NCBI RefSeq assembly: GCF_002419815.1
Contig: NZ_DIGV01000043.1
Coordinates: 7,504-71,503, forward strand
Direction: 5' to 3'
Source: Brevundimonas sp. UBA5713
GTDB taxonomy: Bacteria; Pseudomonadota; Alphaproteobacteria; Caulobacterales; Caulobacteraceae
DNA length: 64,000 nt
Part shown: positions 42,945-51,773 of the stretch, piece after piece
Layout of the letters: each line of letters starts with the position of its first letter
Numbering within the stretch: the first letter of the stretch is position 1
Notes under the pieces: generated by a model
Told to the model about the DNA's origin: nothing
Databases searched by the model: none
What the model saw: the letters and a program-made list of their open reading frames with translations, nothing else
Made by a program: the position numbers and the translations under genes

Positions 42945-43736
42945 TCAACCGGCCTTTTCGACAGCCTTGGCGGCGTCCCACAGGGAGTCCATCTCGGCCA
43001 GATCGGACTGTTCGGGCTTGCGGCCATCCTTGGCCAGTTCGGCCTCGATATGGTGGAAGCGGCGAACGAATTTGGCATTGGCGGCGCGCAGGGCGTCTTC
43101 GGGCTCGACCTCCAGCTTGCGGGCCAGATTGGCCATGACGAACAGCAGGTCGCCCAGTTCCTCGCGGATCTTGGCCTTGTCGCCGGTGCCGATTTCGGCG
43201 CGCAGTTCGCCGACTTCCTCGGCCAGTTTGTCGAAGACTTCCTCGGTGGATGGCCAGTCGAAGCCCACGCGGGCGGCGCGCTTTGTCAGCTTGGCCGCGC
43301 GGCTGAGCGCAGGCATGCCGACGGGCACATCGTCCAGGGCACCGGTCTGGGCCTTGGCGGCGCGCTCGGCGGCCTTGATGTCTTCCCAGCGCGCCTTTTG
43401 CGCCACGCCGTCGGGGCGGGCCGTCTCGTCGCCGAACACGTGCGGGTGACGGCGGATCAGTTTGTCCTCCATCGCCTCGGCCACGTCTTCAAACCGGAAG
43501 TGTCCGGCTTCCTCGGCCATGCGCGAATGGAAGATGACCTGAAACAGCAGATCGCCAAGTTCGGCCTTCAGCTCCTTCATGTCATTGTTTTCGATCGCGT
43601 CGGCCACTTCATAGGCTTCCTCGATCGTGTAGGGGGCGATGGTCTGGAAGGTCTGTTCCTGATCCCACGGGCAGCCGCAGTTCGGGTCACGCAGGCGGAC
43701 CATGATCTCTTTCAAGCGATCAACGGGGTGAGGCAT
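42945..43736 (-). CDS. mazG: Nucleoside triphosphate pyrophosphohydrolase MazG
   Basis: 263 residues with two tandem MazG domains. The first holds GCPWDQEQTFQTIAPYTIEEAYEV and KAELGDLLFQVIFHS; the second repeats the EEVGELRAEI...EELGDLLFVMANLAR pattern. The acidic EExxE and ExxD residues bind magnesium. MazG hydrolyses NTPs to NMP and PPi, cleaning up aberrant nucleotides and, in E. coli, lowering (p)ppGpp. ATG 43736 is chosen because GGAAG precedes it; ATG 43754 is an alternative. Four bases separate it from the MFS gene. Confidence 0.94.
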   Translation of the reverse strand: MPHPVDRLKEIMVRLRDPNCGCPWDQEQTFQTIAPYTIEEAYEVADAIENNDMKELKAELGDLLFQVIFHSRMAEEAGHFRFEDVAEAMEDKLIRRHPHVFGDETARPDGVAQKARWEDIKAAERAAKAQTGALDDVPVGMPALSRAAKLTKRAARVGFDWPSTEEVFDKLAEEVGELRAEIGTGDKAKIREELGDLLFVMANLARKLEVEPEDALRAANAKFVRRFHHIEAELAKDGRKPEQSDLAEMDSLWDAAKAVEKAG

Positions 43737-43740
43737 CAAA

Positions 43741-45120
43741 TCAACTTCCAGCATCTCTTTGCGCCAGCACGGCGCGGATATGGTCATGTCGCTGTGGCGT
43801 CAGGGGGTATCGACGCAGCACCAGCGCGGAGGCTGCCAGTAGCAGAGCCGGCAGGGCGATGAACAGGATTTGCAGCATCAGCAGGGCAAAATCGCCATTC
43901 TGTTCGGGTGTACGCAGCGGGCTGAACCCCACCGCTTGCAAGATCATATAGGGGATCAGTGCCAGCGCCTGACCGACCTTGGTGGTGGCGGCCAGAATCG
44001 AGAACATCAGACCCGTGCGGTCGGCACCGGTTTCAAAGCGCACCTCGTCGCTGGCGTCGGCCATCATGGCCCGCAGCAGAAGGAGGCTGGCCGCATAGGG
44101 CAGGCCCGCGATGAACATGGCCACCATGGTCACCATAAAGTTTCCGCCCGGTACCAGCGTGGCTCCCAGATAGAATACCGCGAAGATCGCACTGGCCACC
44201 GCCAGCGCCTTGTCCTTGCCGATGCGGGTGGCCAACCACGCCCAGAACGGCGCTCCGACCAGTCCGGCGACGAAATAGCCCAGCATGAACAGCGAGGCCT
44301 GCGCGTGGTCATAGCCTTTGATCTGGCCAAAGAAGAAGAACAGCATGGAGCCGGTGATCCCCGGCGCGATGCCCAGAAAAAGGTCGGCCCACAACAGCTT
44401 GCGCACGGTCGCCATTTTGAACAGGGCCAGATAGGCGCGCACCCCGCCGTGCGGCGAGGGGGCTTTGTTTATCGGCTCGGGCGCGAAAAGAAAGGCGAGG
44501 GCAAAGGTGATCGGCAGGGCGATGATGATGGCCCAGCCCATGATCCGCACCCCGTCGGCATAGGTGCCAAGACCTGTTTTGATCACCACCGTCGGCAGGA
44601 TCAAAATCAGGATCACCCCGACGATATTGAACACCTGCCACCAGCCATAGACGCGGCTGCGCTGGTCATATTCAGGGGCCAGAACAGCGGCCCAGCCCAA
44701 CTGCCCCAGAGTACTCATCGAAAAGCCGAGATACAGCACAAACAGCCAGCCCAGCAGATACAGGGCCGAGGCCCCCGGCTGCACCAGTACAAACATCATC
44801 AGCGCCGCCAGCATCAGCAAGGGCGAGGCGGCGGCCATCCATGGGCGATAGCGGCCATAGCGCGTGCGTGTCCGGTCCATGGCCCAGCCGATCAACGGGT
44901 CCAGTCCGATATCCATCAGGCGCACAATCATGAACATGGCGGCCACCACGCCCATCTCCAGTCCCACATGGGTGGCGTAGAACTCGGGCAGGGTAACGGG
45001 CAGGGCCACGCCAAACGCCGCCAGCGGCAGGCACGGGCCGGAAAAGGCGGCCAGCACACCGTTGGAACGGCGCTGGGTCGCGGGGGTGGATGTGGGCGGC
45101 GCGCCGGGGCTGTCCGTCAT
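43741..45120 (-). CDS. MFS_2-type transporter (GPH sugar:cation symporter family)
   Basis: 459 residues with about twelve transmembrane segments. The GPH-family hallmark after helix 2 is present: RLMDIGLDPLIGWAMDRTRTRYGRYRPW, where the Asp residues couple cation and sugar. Members carry melibiose, glucuronides and similar sugars with Na+ or H+. Substrate not identifiable. First gene of the minus-strand operon with mazG, DUF1643 and HAD; the link to those genes is positional only. Confidence 0.85.
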   Translation of the reverse strand: MTDSPGAPPTSTPATQRRSNGVLAAFSGPCLPLAAFGVALPVTLPEFYATHVGLEMGVVAAMFMIVRLMDIGLDPLIGWAMDRTRTRYGRYRPWMAAASPLLMLAALMMFVLVQPGASALYLLGWLFVLYLGFSMSTLGQLGWAAVLAPEYDQRSRVYGWWQVFNIVGVILILILPTVVIKTGLGTYADGVRIMGWAIIIALPITFALAFLFAPEPINKAPSPHGGVRAYLALFKMATVRKLLWADLFLGIAPGITGSMLFFFFGQIKGYDHAQASLFMLGYFVAGLVGAPFWAWLATRIGKDKALAVASAIFAVFYLGATLVPGGNFMVTMVAMFIAGLPYAASLLLLRAMMADASDEVRFETGADRTGLMFSILAATTKVGQALALIPYMILQAVGFSPLRTPEQNGDFALLMLQILFIALPALLLAASALVLRRYPLTPQRHDHIRAVLAQRDAGS

Positions 45121-45250
45121 CGAGGCCTCTGGATTGATTCAACGCCAACATGCCGCGTTCTGACACCGGATACGAGACATTGAAGACAGATCGACGAACG
45201 CGGTGCGCTACGGACTTGCAGTCACAGGGCGGATAGGGTCACAAAAGGCC

Positions 45251-46216
45251 ATGTCTTTGAAGTTCGTCCCGCGGCCTGTGGCCTTGGCGCTGAGTTGTTT
45301 GATGTCCGCCACCCTGATGGCCGGTCGCGCCCACGCTGCCGAGCCGGAGGTCGCTGCGCCTCTCGATGTATCTAGCGCAGAGGCGGGGCAGGACGCAGTG
45401 CTGGCCCCTGTGGGAGAGGCGGTCATCTGTGACCGCGCGTCGGGCCCCATGCTGGATGCGGCAGCGTCGAACAGCATCACCCTTTATGCGATGGAGTGGA
45501 CACCGTTTAACCAGCGCGAAATGGGCTGGGAAGCCTATGTGCCGATGATCCAGAACGAGATCGGCGCGGCGTGCGATCCGACCTCTCCGGGCTTTGCGGA
45601 ATCGCTGGCAGCCTTTCAGGTGCGCCATGGCCTGATCGGCAATGGCCGGTTCGATGCGGCGACCTTTGGCGTGTTTCGCGGCCTGTGGCAGGAGCGCCGC
45701 CCGTTCGTCATGGCCCGCGTGCGCGGCGAATGTCCGGCACCGCCGCCGATTGCCGAACTGGCCTATCTGGCGGTCGAAGAGGAGCATGCCGAGCGTATCA
45801 CCCGTCTGGTACGGCGCGACGTGCTGGACGCCTATCGCGCCATGGTCGCCGCCGCCCGTGCCGAGGTGCCGGAGCTGGCGCAGAATCCCGAGTTGATGCG
45901 GATATTCTCGTCCTTCCGCGATCCCGAGGCCGATGCGGCCCGATGTGCCCGAGAGCGCAACTGTGACGGCGTGCGTCGTGCGGTCTGTTCGCCCCATCGC
46001 ACGGGAACGGCACTGGACATCTATGTCGGTCATCTGGCGGGCTATGGCGTGGACTCCACCAACTGGCACAGCCGTCGCTTTATGAGCGAGACCCCGGCCT
46101 ATCGCTGGATGGTCAAGAACGCCCACCGCTTCGGCTTTGTGAACTATGTGTTCGAGCCGTGGCACTGGGAGTGGACAGGCGTGGCGTTTGACGCCGCCGC
46201 GACTTCGACCCCTTAA
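45251..46216 (+). CDS. Exported LAS/VanY-type D-Ala-D-Ala carboxypeptidase-like protein
   Basis: 321 residues from ATG 45251, eight bases after AAAGG. A signal peptide ends near AGRAHA. The mid region (MIQNEIGAACDPTSPGF, then SLAAFQVRHGLIGNGRFD) looks like a peptidoglycan-binding module. The C-terminal part has the LAS metallopeptidase motifs: SPHRTGTALDIYVG (SxHxxGxAxD zinc site) and EPWHWEWTG (final zinc His). The enzyme would trim stem peptides in the periplasm. The upstream frame beyond 45251 lacks a signal-peptide-like start. The gene is followed seven bases later by an HExxH protein gene. Confidence 0.8.
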   Translation: MSLKFVPRPVALALSCLMSATLMAGRAHAAEPEVAAPLDVSSAEAGQDAVLAPVGEAVICDRASGPMLDAAASNSITLYAMEWTPFNQREMGWEAYVPMIQNEIGAACDPTSPGFAESLAAFQVRHGLIGNGRFDAATFGVFRGLWQERRPFVMARVRGECPAPPPIAELAYLAVEEEHAERITRLVRRDVLDAYRAMVAAARAEVPELAQNPELMRIFSSFRDPEADAARCARERNCDGVRRAVCSPHRTGTALDIYVGHLAGYGVDSTNWHSRRFMSETPAYRWMVKNAHRFGFVNYVFEPWHWEWTGVAFDAAATSTP

Positions 46217-46223
46217 TGAGGTG

Positions 46224-46715
46224 ATGATCTTCCCCCGTATCAGACCTCTGGCTTCCGGTGAGCGTGCGTTGGCGCGCGAAGTCTTTGGCAGCGCTTTGCA
46301 GCTGGAAACAGTACGCCTTGTTCGCATGCCCTGGCCGTTTACGCGGGCCTTTGTGCCGGGGCGCTGGTTCGGGCGTGACTGGATCGTCTGGCCCGAAAAG
46401 AACCACGCCGAAGACCTGTCGGCGGGCTCCTTGCCGCAGCAGGCAGTGTTCGTGCACGAAATGGTGCACGTATATCAGTCCCAGCAGGGCGTGAACCTGC
46501 TGATGGCCAAGATCAGGGCAGGGGACAGCGCGGAATCCTATGTCTATCCGGTGCATGACACCTGTCACTGGCAGGCTCTGAACATCGAGCAACAGGCCAT
46601 GGTGGTAGAGCATCGCTTTCGGCTGTCGCGCGGAATGCGGGTTCCGGCGGATATGGCGTTTTATGATCGCGTGTGCCCGATCAAGCCCGAGCCTGATCCG
46701 AAAATAATTGCCTGA
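46224..46715 (+). CDS. Small HExxH putative metallopeptidase ('vgr-related' type)
   Basis: 163 residues. The core is FVHEMVHVYQSQQG, a zinc-binding HExxH in a helix; the sequence around it (PGRWFGRDWIVWPEKNHAEDLS) resembles small proteins often labelled 'vgr related'. No signal peptide and no other domain. An acidic third ligand could be in EQQAMVVEHRF. Start taken as ATG 46224, preceded by GTG 46221; neither has a well-placed Shine-Dalgarno, so coupling to the upstream VanY-like gene is likely. Function unknown. Confidence 0.65.
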   Translation: MIFPRIRPLASGERALAREVFGSALQLETVRLVRMPWPFTRAFVPGRWFGRDWIVWPEKNHAEDLSAGSLPQQAVFVHEMVHVYQSQQGVNLLMAKIRAGDSAESYVYPVHDTCHWQALNIEQQAMVVEHRFRLSRGMRVPADMAFYDRVCPIKPEPDPKIIA

Positions 46716-46801
46716 CAGGTGTTGCGCCCCACGGGCAAATCCCTAAATAGGAACTGGCGCTGTTACGGAATGGCGTAATTTCAGTTTAGTGGAGCTTTTT
46801 G

Positions 46802-47404
46802 GTGCCCAAGATTCTCGTTCTGTATCACTCGACCTATGGCCACATCGAGCAAATGGCCTATGCCGTGGCCGAAGGGGCCCGTCAGGTCGAGGGCGCTGTG
46901 GTTGACGTGAAACGCGTCCCCGAGACGGTGCCGGATGAAGTGGCCAAGGCTGCCTTCTACAAGATGGATCAGGAAGCCCCGATCGCTCAGGTCAGCGATC
47001 TGCCGGAATATGACGCCATCATCATCGGCGCAGGCACCCGTTTTGGTACGGCGACCTCGCAGATGCGTGCCTTCCTCGACCAGACCGGCGGCCTGTGGGC
47101 CTCGGGCGCTCTGCTGGGCAAGGTGGGCGGTGCCTTTACCGCCTCTGCGACCCAGCACGGTGGTCAGGAAACCACCTTCTCGGGTTTCCACAACTACTTC
47201 CTGCACCAAGGCATGGTGGTCGTCGGTCTGCCGTATGCGTTTGCAGACCAGATGAACATGGACGAAATCGTTGGCGGCACGCCTTACGGTGCCACCACCC
47301 TGACCAAGGGCGACGGCTCGCGCCAACCTAGCCAGATTGAACTGGATGGTGCCCGTTTCCAAGGCAAACATATCGCGGAAATCGCGAAGAAACTGCACGG
47401 GTAA
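46802..47404 (+). CDS. wrbA: NAD(P)H:quinone oxidoreductase WrbA
   Basis: 200-residue flavodoxin-fold quinone reductase. FMN loop LYHSTYGHIEQMA, middle block IIGAGTRFGTATSQMRAFLDQTGGLW, and the WrbA tail LVVVGLPYAF-like segment (MVVVGLPYAFADQMNMDEI) followed by GGTPYGATT. It reduces quinones by two electrons, avoiding semiquinone radicals. GTG 46802 preceded by GGAG seven bases upstream. The dioxygenase gene follows after four bases. Confidence 0.95.
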   Translation: MPKILVLYHSTYGHIEQMAYAVAEGARQVEGAVVDVKRVPETVPDEVAKAAFYKMDQEAPIAQVSDLPEYDAIIIGAGTRFGTATSQMRAFLDQTGGLWASGALLGKVGGAFTASATQHGGQETTFSGFHNYFLHQGMVVVGLPYAFADQMNMDEIVGGTPYGATTLTKGDGSRQPSQIELDGARFQGKHIAEIAKKLHG

Positions 47405-47408
47405 GATC

Positions 47409-48164
47409 ATGACCCAACCCGCTCTCTTTTTTGGTCACGGCTCGCCCATGAACGCGCTGGGCGGCGTGTTTGCCGATGGCTGGAAAGCCTTGGGGGAAAC
47501 GATAGCCAAGCCCAAGGGCGTGGTCATGGTCTCGGCCCACTGGGAAACGAGAGGGTTGGGCGTGACCGCGATGGCGCAGCCGGAGACCATCCACGACTTC
47601 GGTGGTTTCCCGCCCGCGCTACATGCCATGCAGTATCCGGCCCCCGGCTCGCCGGAACTGGCCAGGCGCGTGTCGGAGCTGACCGGTGCAGTGATGACGG
47701 ACCAGTGGGGTCTGGATCACGGCACATGGTCGGTGCTGGCCCATGTGTGGCCTGATGCCGATGTACCGGTGATGCAATTGTCGCTGAACCGCGAACTGGA
47801 CGCCCGTGGCCACTACGAACTGGCCAAGACGCTGCGCCCTCTGCGCGACGAAGGCTACATCATCGCGGGCTCGGGTGATTTTGTGCACAATCTGCGCACG
47901 TGGAAGCGTGATGGCGGGGAGGCCTATGACTGGGCCACCGACTTCAACGAAGCGGTGAAAGCTGCCTTCCAGCGCGGCGATCATGACGCCCTGATTAACT
48001 GGGTCGATCTGGCCGAGAATGCACAGTTGTCGGTGCCGACCGACGAACACTATCTGCCGCTGCTCTATGTGGCGGCCCAGCAGGACGAGGGCGAGAGCCT
48101 GTCGTTCTTTAACGATCAGGTCGTGGACGGCTCCATTTCCATGACCGGTGTGCGGATCGGCTGA
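47409..48164 (+). CDS. LigB-type extradiol dioxygenase family (YgiD/4,5-DOPA dioxygenase-like)
   Basis: 251 residues. The metal-binding histidines typical of YgiD/LigB proteins are visible in FFGHGSPMNAL, VMVSAHWETRG, GLDHGTWSVL and SGDFVHNLRTW. The family opens catechol rings between or next to hydroxyls; YgiD of E. coli cleaves DOPA. Co-transcribed with wrbA, a pairing with quinone/catechol chemistry that makes sense but is inferred. ATG 47409 lies five bases after the wrbA stop. Confidence 0.88.
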   Translation: MTQPALFFGHGSPMNALGGVFADGWKALGETIAKPKGVVMVSAHWETRGLGVTAMAQPETIHDFGGFPPALHAMQYPAPGSPELARRVSELTGAVMTDQWGLDHGTWSVLAHVWPDADVPVMQLSLNRELDARGHYELAKTLRPLRDEGYIIAGSGDFVHNLRTWKRDGGEAYDWATDFNEAVKAAFQRGDHDALINWVDLAENAQLSVPTDEHYLPLLYVAAQQDEGESLSFFNDQVVDGSISMTGVRIG

Positions 48165-48188
48165 TCCGCACGGCTGGGCAACCGTCGC

Positions 48189-48572
48189 TTAGCGGCGGTT
48201 GTCCAAAGCCAGCATGCCCGGACCTGCGACCGACAGGTACAGGAAGACAAAGCAATACAGAGCCGCCAGTTCTCCGCCGTTCAACAACGGGAACAGGCCT
48301 CTGGAGGCGTGGCCGATGAAATAGGCCGCGGCCATAAAACCTGACAGGATGAAGGCGGCCGGACGCGTAAACAGGCCGAAAATCATCAGTAGCCCGCCGA
48401 CCAGCTCGATCGGACCCGACCAGCCCACCAAGGTGTTCAGGTCGATGGTCGCGCGCTCTCCACCCGGAAATCCGAACAGTTTGGCCGTCCCGTGCTGCAC
48501 CAGCAGCAAGCCCGACGCGATACGCAGGGCGGCCAGTGAGAAACCGTGCCAGTCAAACGAACGGATAGCCAT
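48189..48572 (-). CDS. DoxX-family membrane protein
   Basis: 127 residues with four transmembrane helices. The DoxX pattern is clear: ALRIASGLLLVQHGTAKLFGF, then GPIELVGGLLMIFGLFTRPAAF and the C-terminal LYLSVAGPGMLALD. Family members are small integral proteins connected with redox or thiosulfate metabolism; function here is unknown. ATG 48572 with AGAGG six bases upstream. It lies 37 bases behind the acyl-ligase gene on the same strand. Confidence 0.87.
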   Translation of the reverse strand: MAIRSFDWHGFSLAALRIASGLLLVQHGTAKLFGFPGGERATIDLNTLVGWSGPIELVGGLLMIFGLFTRPAAFILSGFMAAAYFIGHASRGLFPLLNGGELAALYCFVFLYLSVAGPGMLALDNRR

Positions 48573-48609
48573 CGGGACCTCTTGTTCTGGGCGGTTGTGA
48601 CCGAGGCTG

Positions 48610-50154
48610 TTAAGCCGCCTCGGCCATCTTTTGCAGGGTAACGTAGTCGGTCTTGCCGGTGCCCAGAACAGGGATTTCGGCCACTTTGACGATCTTCTTG
48701 GGCACCACCAGTTCCGGCGCGCCGTTGGCACGGGCCCAGGCGGACAAGGCGCTGCTGTCGGCGTCTTCGCGGTCGGTGATCAGAATCAGCTTTTCGCCCT
48801 TGCGGGTATCCGGCACGGCGACCACGGCGTGGCGGTTATCGGGCCATACGGACCCGGCGATGCCTTCCACTGCCGTCAGCGACACCATCTCGCCGCCGAT
48901 CTTGGCAAAGCGTTTGGCGCGGCCCTTGATGGTGATGAAGCCTTGGTCGTCCAAATCGACGATATCTCCCGTGTCGAGCCAGCCGTCCTCGACCGGCTCC
49001 CAGCGCAGCGGATCGCCGTTGGTCACATAGCCCGACATGATGTTCGGGCCTTTGAGGAACAGGCGGCCACCGGCGTCCACGCCCTCGACCGGTTCCAGCT
49101 TGTAGTCGAGACCCGGCAGGATCTGGCCAACCGTGCCGGGATGATTGTTGCCCGGTTGGTTCACGGCCACGACGGGCGCAGCCTCCGAGGCACCATAGCC
49201 TTCCAGCAGTTCGACATTGGCGAACTTGCTTTCGAACAGGGCGCGGGTCTCGTCCTTCAGCTTTTCAGCGCCGCCAACCGCGAATTTCACCGTGGCGAAG
49301 TCGCCCGGTTCGGCCACGCGGGCGTACTGGTTCAGGAAGGTGTCAGTGGCGAAAAGCAGGGTCGCCTTTACTTGCGGCAGCAGGTCGGTGATCTGCTTGG
49401 CGTGCAGTGGCGACGGGTACTGGAACGACTTCAGACCTTGCAGCAGTGGCAGGATGGCCCCTGCCGTCAGGCCAAAGCAGTGGAAGGTCGGCAGCGGGTT
49501 GAACAGCACCCAGTCCTTGTCCAAACCGATGTGTGCATCGACCTGACGCGAGTTGGCGATCAGGTTTTTCTGGCTCAGCACCACGCCCTTGGGCGTGCCA
49601 AAGCTGCCCGATGTGAACAGGATCACGCCCGGATCATCGGGATTGGTCTTGGTGGCAAAACGTTTGGGGGCCAGACCTGCCGACAGGCCGTACAGCTTGT
49701 CCTTCAGGCCGATGGTCTTGCGGACATCGTCCAGCCAAACCACGTCAGCGACCGTCTTGATGGCATCGATCAGGCCATCCAGAGCCGCTTGTTCGACAAA
49801 GCGTTTGGCGGTCAGCACCTTGCGCACGCCAGAGGCCTTGATGGCGGCCTTCACATTGGTTTCGCCCGCGGTGAAGTTCAGCATCACCGGCACACGGCCA
49901 TGCGCATGCAGCGCAAAGAAGGTGACGACCGTACCCATGGACGACGGCAGCAGGATCGCCACGCGTTCGCCCTTCTGCGTCATTCCGGCGATCTTGCGGC
50001 CCAGCACGAAGGCGGCGCGGATCAAGCCGGTATAGGTCAGCGGATTGCGGTCCTGATCTTCCAGGATTTCCTTGTCACCGTATTGCGCGCGCGCGTCGAT
50101 CAGGGCGTCGATAAGCGTGCTGTCATACAGCTTGGGATCCAGCGGTTGCCGCAA
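48610..50154 (-). CDS. AMP-forming acyl-CoA/acyl-ACP synthetase (Aas ligase-domain-like)
   Basis: 514 residues of the ANL (acyl-activating) superfamily. The phosphate loop is FTSGSFGTPKGVVLS, followed by LEGYGASEAAPV, DGWLDTGDIV and KIGGEMVSL; the C-terminal catalytic lysine region is PVLGTGKTDYVTL. The layout resembles the ligase half of Aas (2-acyl-glycerophosphoethanolamine acyltransferase/acyl-ACP synthetase) without the acyltransferase half. The start is TTG 50154: a near-perfect AAGGAGG lies six bases before it, better than an upstream TTG at 50193 that would put that ribosome site inside the gene. Confidence 0.88.
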   Translation of the reverse strand: MRQPLDPKLYDSTLIDALIDARAQYGDKEILEDQDRNPLTYTGLIRAAFVLGRKIAGMTQKGERVAILLPSSMGTVVTFFALHAHGRVPVMLNFTAGETNVKAAIKASGVRKVLTAKRFVEQAALDGLIDAIKTVADVVWLDDVRKTIGLKDKLYGLSAGLAPKRFATKTNPDDPGVILFTSGSFGTPKGVVLSQKNLIANSRQVDAHIGLDKDWVLFNPLPTFHCFGLTAGAILPLLQGLKSFQYPSPLHAKQITDLLPQVKATLLFATDTFLNQYARVAEPGDFATVKFAVGGAEKLKDETRALFESKFANVELLEGYGASEAAPVVAVNQPGNNHPGTVGQILPGLDYKLEPVEGVDAGGRLFLKGPNIMSGYVTNGDPLRWEPVEDGWLDTGDIVDLDDQGFITIKGRAKRFAKIGGEMVSLTAVEGIAGSVWPDNRHAVVAVPDTRKGEKLILITDREDADSSALSAWARANGAPELVVPKKIVKVAEIPVLGTGKTDYVTLQKMAEAA

Positions 50155-50350
50155 GGCGTTCCTCCTTGGAGAGCGGTTGGCTCTCTCGGTCAATCAGGGC
50201 GGACCTCCTTAAAGATGCGGGTCCGTTTTGGAAAGACTCTGAAATGATCCGTGAGGATTGCAATGTTTTTTCGCAAATTTGGCGAAGCGTAACGCAAGGT
50301 GAGAGCGGGTTTGCCTTGCCTAATGCGTCACAAACAACGAAATAGCCGCC

Positions 50351-51313
50351 ATGGTCACCCTGATCGACACCTTGAAGACGTCGCCGTCGCAGTTGCGGCA
50401 TCCGGAAAAGCAAAACCGTCCGGAAAGCCCCGTGCTGCGCAAGCCCGACTGGCTGCGCGTAAAGGCGCCCGGCTCTGGCGAGTATAATGCCACCAAGGCC
50501 ATTGTGCGCGAGAAGGGACTGCACACCGTCTGTGAAGAGGCTGCGTGCCCCAACATCGGCGAGTGCTGGAGCCAGAAGCACGCCACCCTGATGATCATGG
50601 GTGACACCTGCACGCGCGCCTGCGCCTTCTGCAACGTCAAGACCGGCCTGCCGCAACCGCTCGATCCCGAAGAGCCGGGCAAGGTTGGGCTGGCTGTCCA
50701 GCAGATGGGCCTGAACCACGTGGTTATCACCTCGGTGGACCGCGATGACGTGGCTGACGGTGGTGCTGCACACTTCGCCGAAGTGGTGCGCCAGATCCGT
50801 CTTCAGGCTCCGAACACGACCATTGAGATTCTGACGCCCGACTTCCTGCGCAAGGATGGCGCGGCCGAAGTGATGATCGACGCCAAGCCGGACGTCTTTA
50901 ACCACAACCTTGAGACCGTTCCGCGCCTGTATCTGAAGATCCGTCCGGGCGCGCGCTACTTCCACTCGCTGCGCCTGTTGCAGATGGTGAAGGAACGCGA
51001 TCCGAACCAGTTCACCAAGTCGGGCATCATGGTCGGCCTTGGCGAGACCAAGGAAGAGGTGATGCAGGTGATGGACGACATGCGCTCTGCGGGTGTCGAC
51101 TTCATCACCATCGGCCAATATCTGCAGCCGACCCGCAAGCACGCCGCGATCGACCGCTTTGTCACGCCGGAAGAGTTCAAGGCCTATGAGGCGATTGCCC
51201 GTGCCAAGGGCTTCCTGATGGTGTCGTCCTCGCCGCTGACCCGTTCGTCGCACCACGCCGGTGACGACTTCGCCCGCCTCAAGGCGGCTCGCGAAGCGCA
51301 ACTGCGACGCTGA
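50351..51313 (+). CDS. lipA: Lipoyl synthase
   Basis: Radical-SAM enzyme that inserts two sulfurs into protein-bound octanoyl groups. 320 residues. Auxiliary cluster cysteines are in CEEAACPNIGECW; the radical-SAM CxxxCxxC is CTRACAFC; the conserved C-terminal serine is in SSPLTRSSHHAGDDF. The product is the lipoyl cofactor needed by the pyruvate dehydrogenase subunits encoded at 57-60 kb. The ATG has no strong Shine-Dalgarno. Followed eight bases later by the START-domain gene, a common alphaproteobacterial pairing. Confidence 0.97.
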   Translation: MVTLIDTLKTSPSQLRHPEKQNRPESPVLRKPDWLRVKAPGSGEYNATKAIVREKGLHTVCEEAACPNIGECWSQKHATLMIMGDTCTRACAFCNVKTGLPQPLDPEEPGKVGLAVQQMGLNHVVITSVDRDDVADGGAAHFAEVVRQIRLQAPNTTIEILTPDFLRKDGAAEVMIDAKPDVFNHNLETVPRLYLKIRPGARYFHSLRLLQMVKERDPNQFTKSGIMVGLGETKEEVMQVMDDMRSAGVDFITIGQYLQPTRKHAAIDRFVTPEEFKAYEAIARAKGFLMVSSSPLTRSSHHAGDDFARLKAAREAQLRR

Positions 51314-51320
51314 TCGCGCA

Positions 51321-51773
51321 ATGGGAGTGCATCGCGTCACGCGCATCTTGCCGTATGCGCCGGATCAACTTGCCGATCTGGTCGCAGACGTGCGTCTCTA
51401 TCCGGACTTCGTGCCGTGGATCACGTCTATGCGCGTGTGGAACGAGCGTCAGGAGGCCGAGGGCGTTACCGTCCTTGATGCCGAGGCGGCGGTAGGCTTT
51501 TCCTTTTTGAAGGAAAGCTTCTCCACTTGGGTGCGCCACGACCGCAACGCCCCGAAGGTGGAAGTTGGGCTTCTGAGGGGGCCCTTCCGGCACCTAAAGA
51601 ACCGTTGGGAGTTTTTCCCTGACGAAAAAGGCACCCGTCTGGAATTCATGATCGATTTCGCCTTCAAATCGCGAATGCTCGACATGATGCTGACCGCTAA
51701 TTTCGACCTGGCGGTGCGCAAGCTGATCGAATGTTTCGAGAGCGAGGCTGCCCGGAGATACGGTCAAAAATGA
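51321..51773 (+). CDS. Coq10/RatA-type START-domain protein
   Basis: 150 residues with the polyketide-cyclase/START pattern: RILPYAPDQLADLVADVRLYPDFVPWITSMRV at the start and GTRLEFMIDFAFKSRMLDMML toward the end. Relatives include Coq10, which binds ubiquinone and supports respiration, and RatA. In alphaproteobacteria this gene regularly follows lipA. ATG 51321. Its stop overlaps the next ATG (ATGA). Confidence 0.9.
   Translation: MGVHRVTRILPYAPDQLADLVADVRLYPDFVPWITSMRVWNERQEAEGVTVLDAEAAVGFSFLKESFSTWVRHDRNAPKVEVGLLRGPFRHLKNRWEFFPDEKGTRLEFMIDFAFKSRMLDMMLTANFDLAVRKLIECFESEAARRYGQK

Noticed and set aside
48175..48206. Hairpin-like CAACCGTCGC / GCGGCGGTTG at the end of the DoxX gene
   Set aside because: One mismatch, no T-run on either side, and partly inside coding sequence; too weak to call a terminator.
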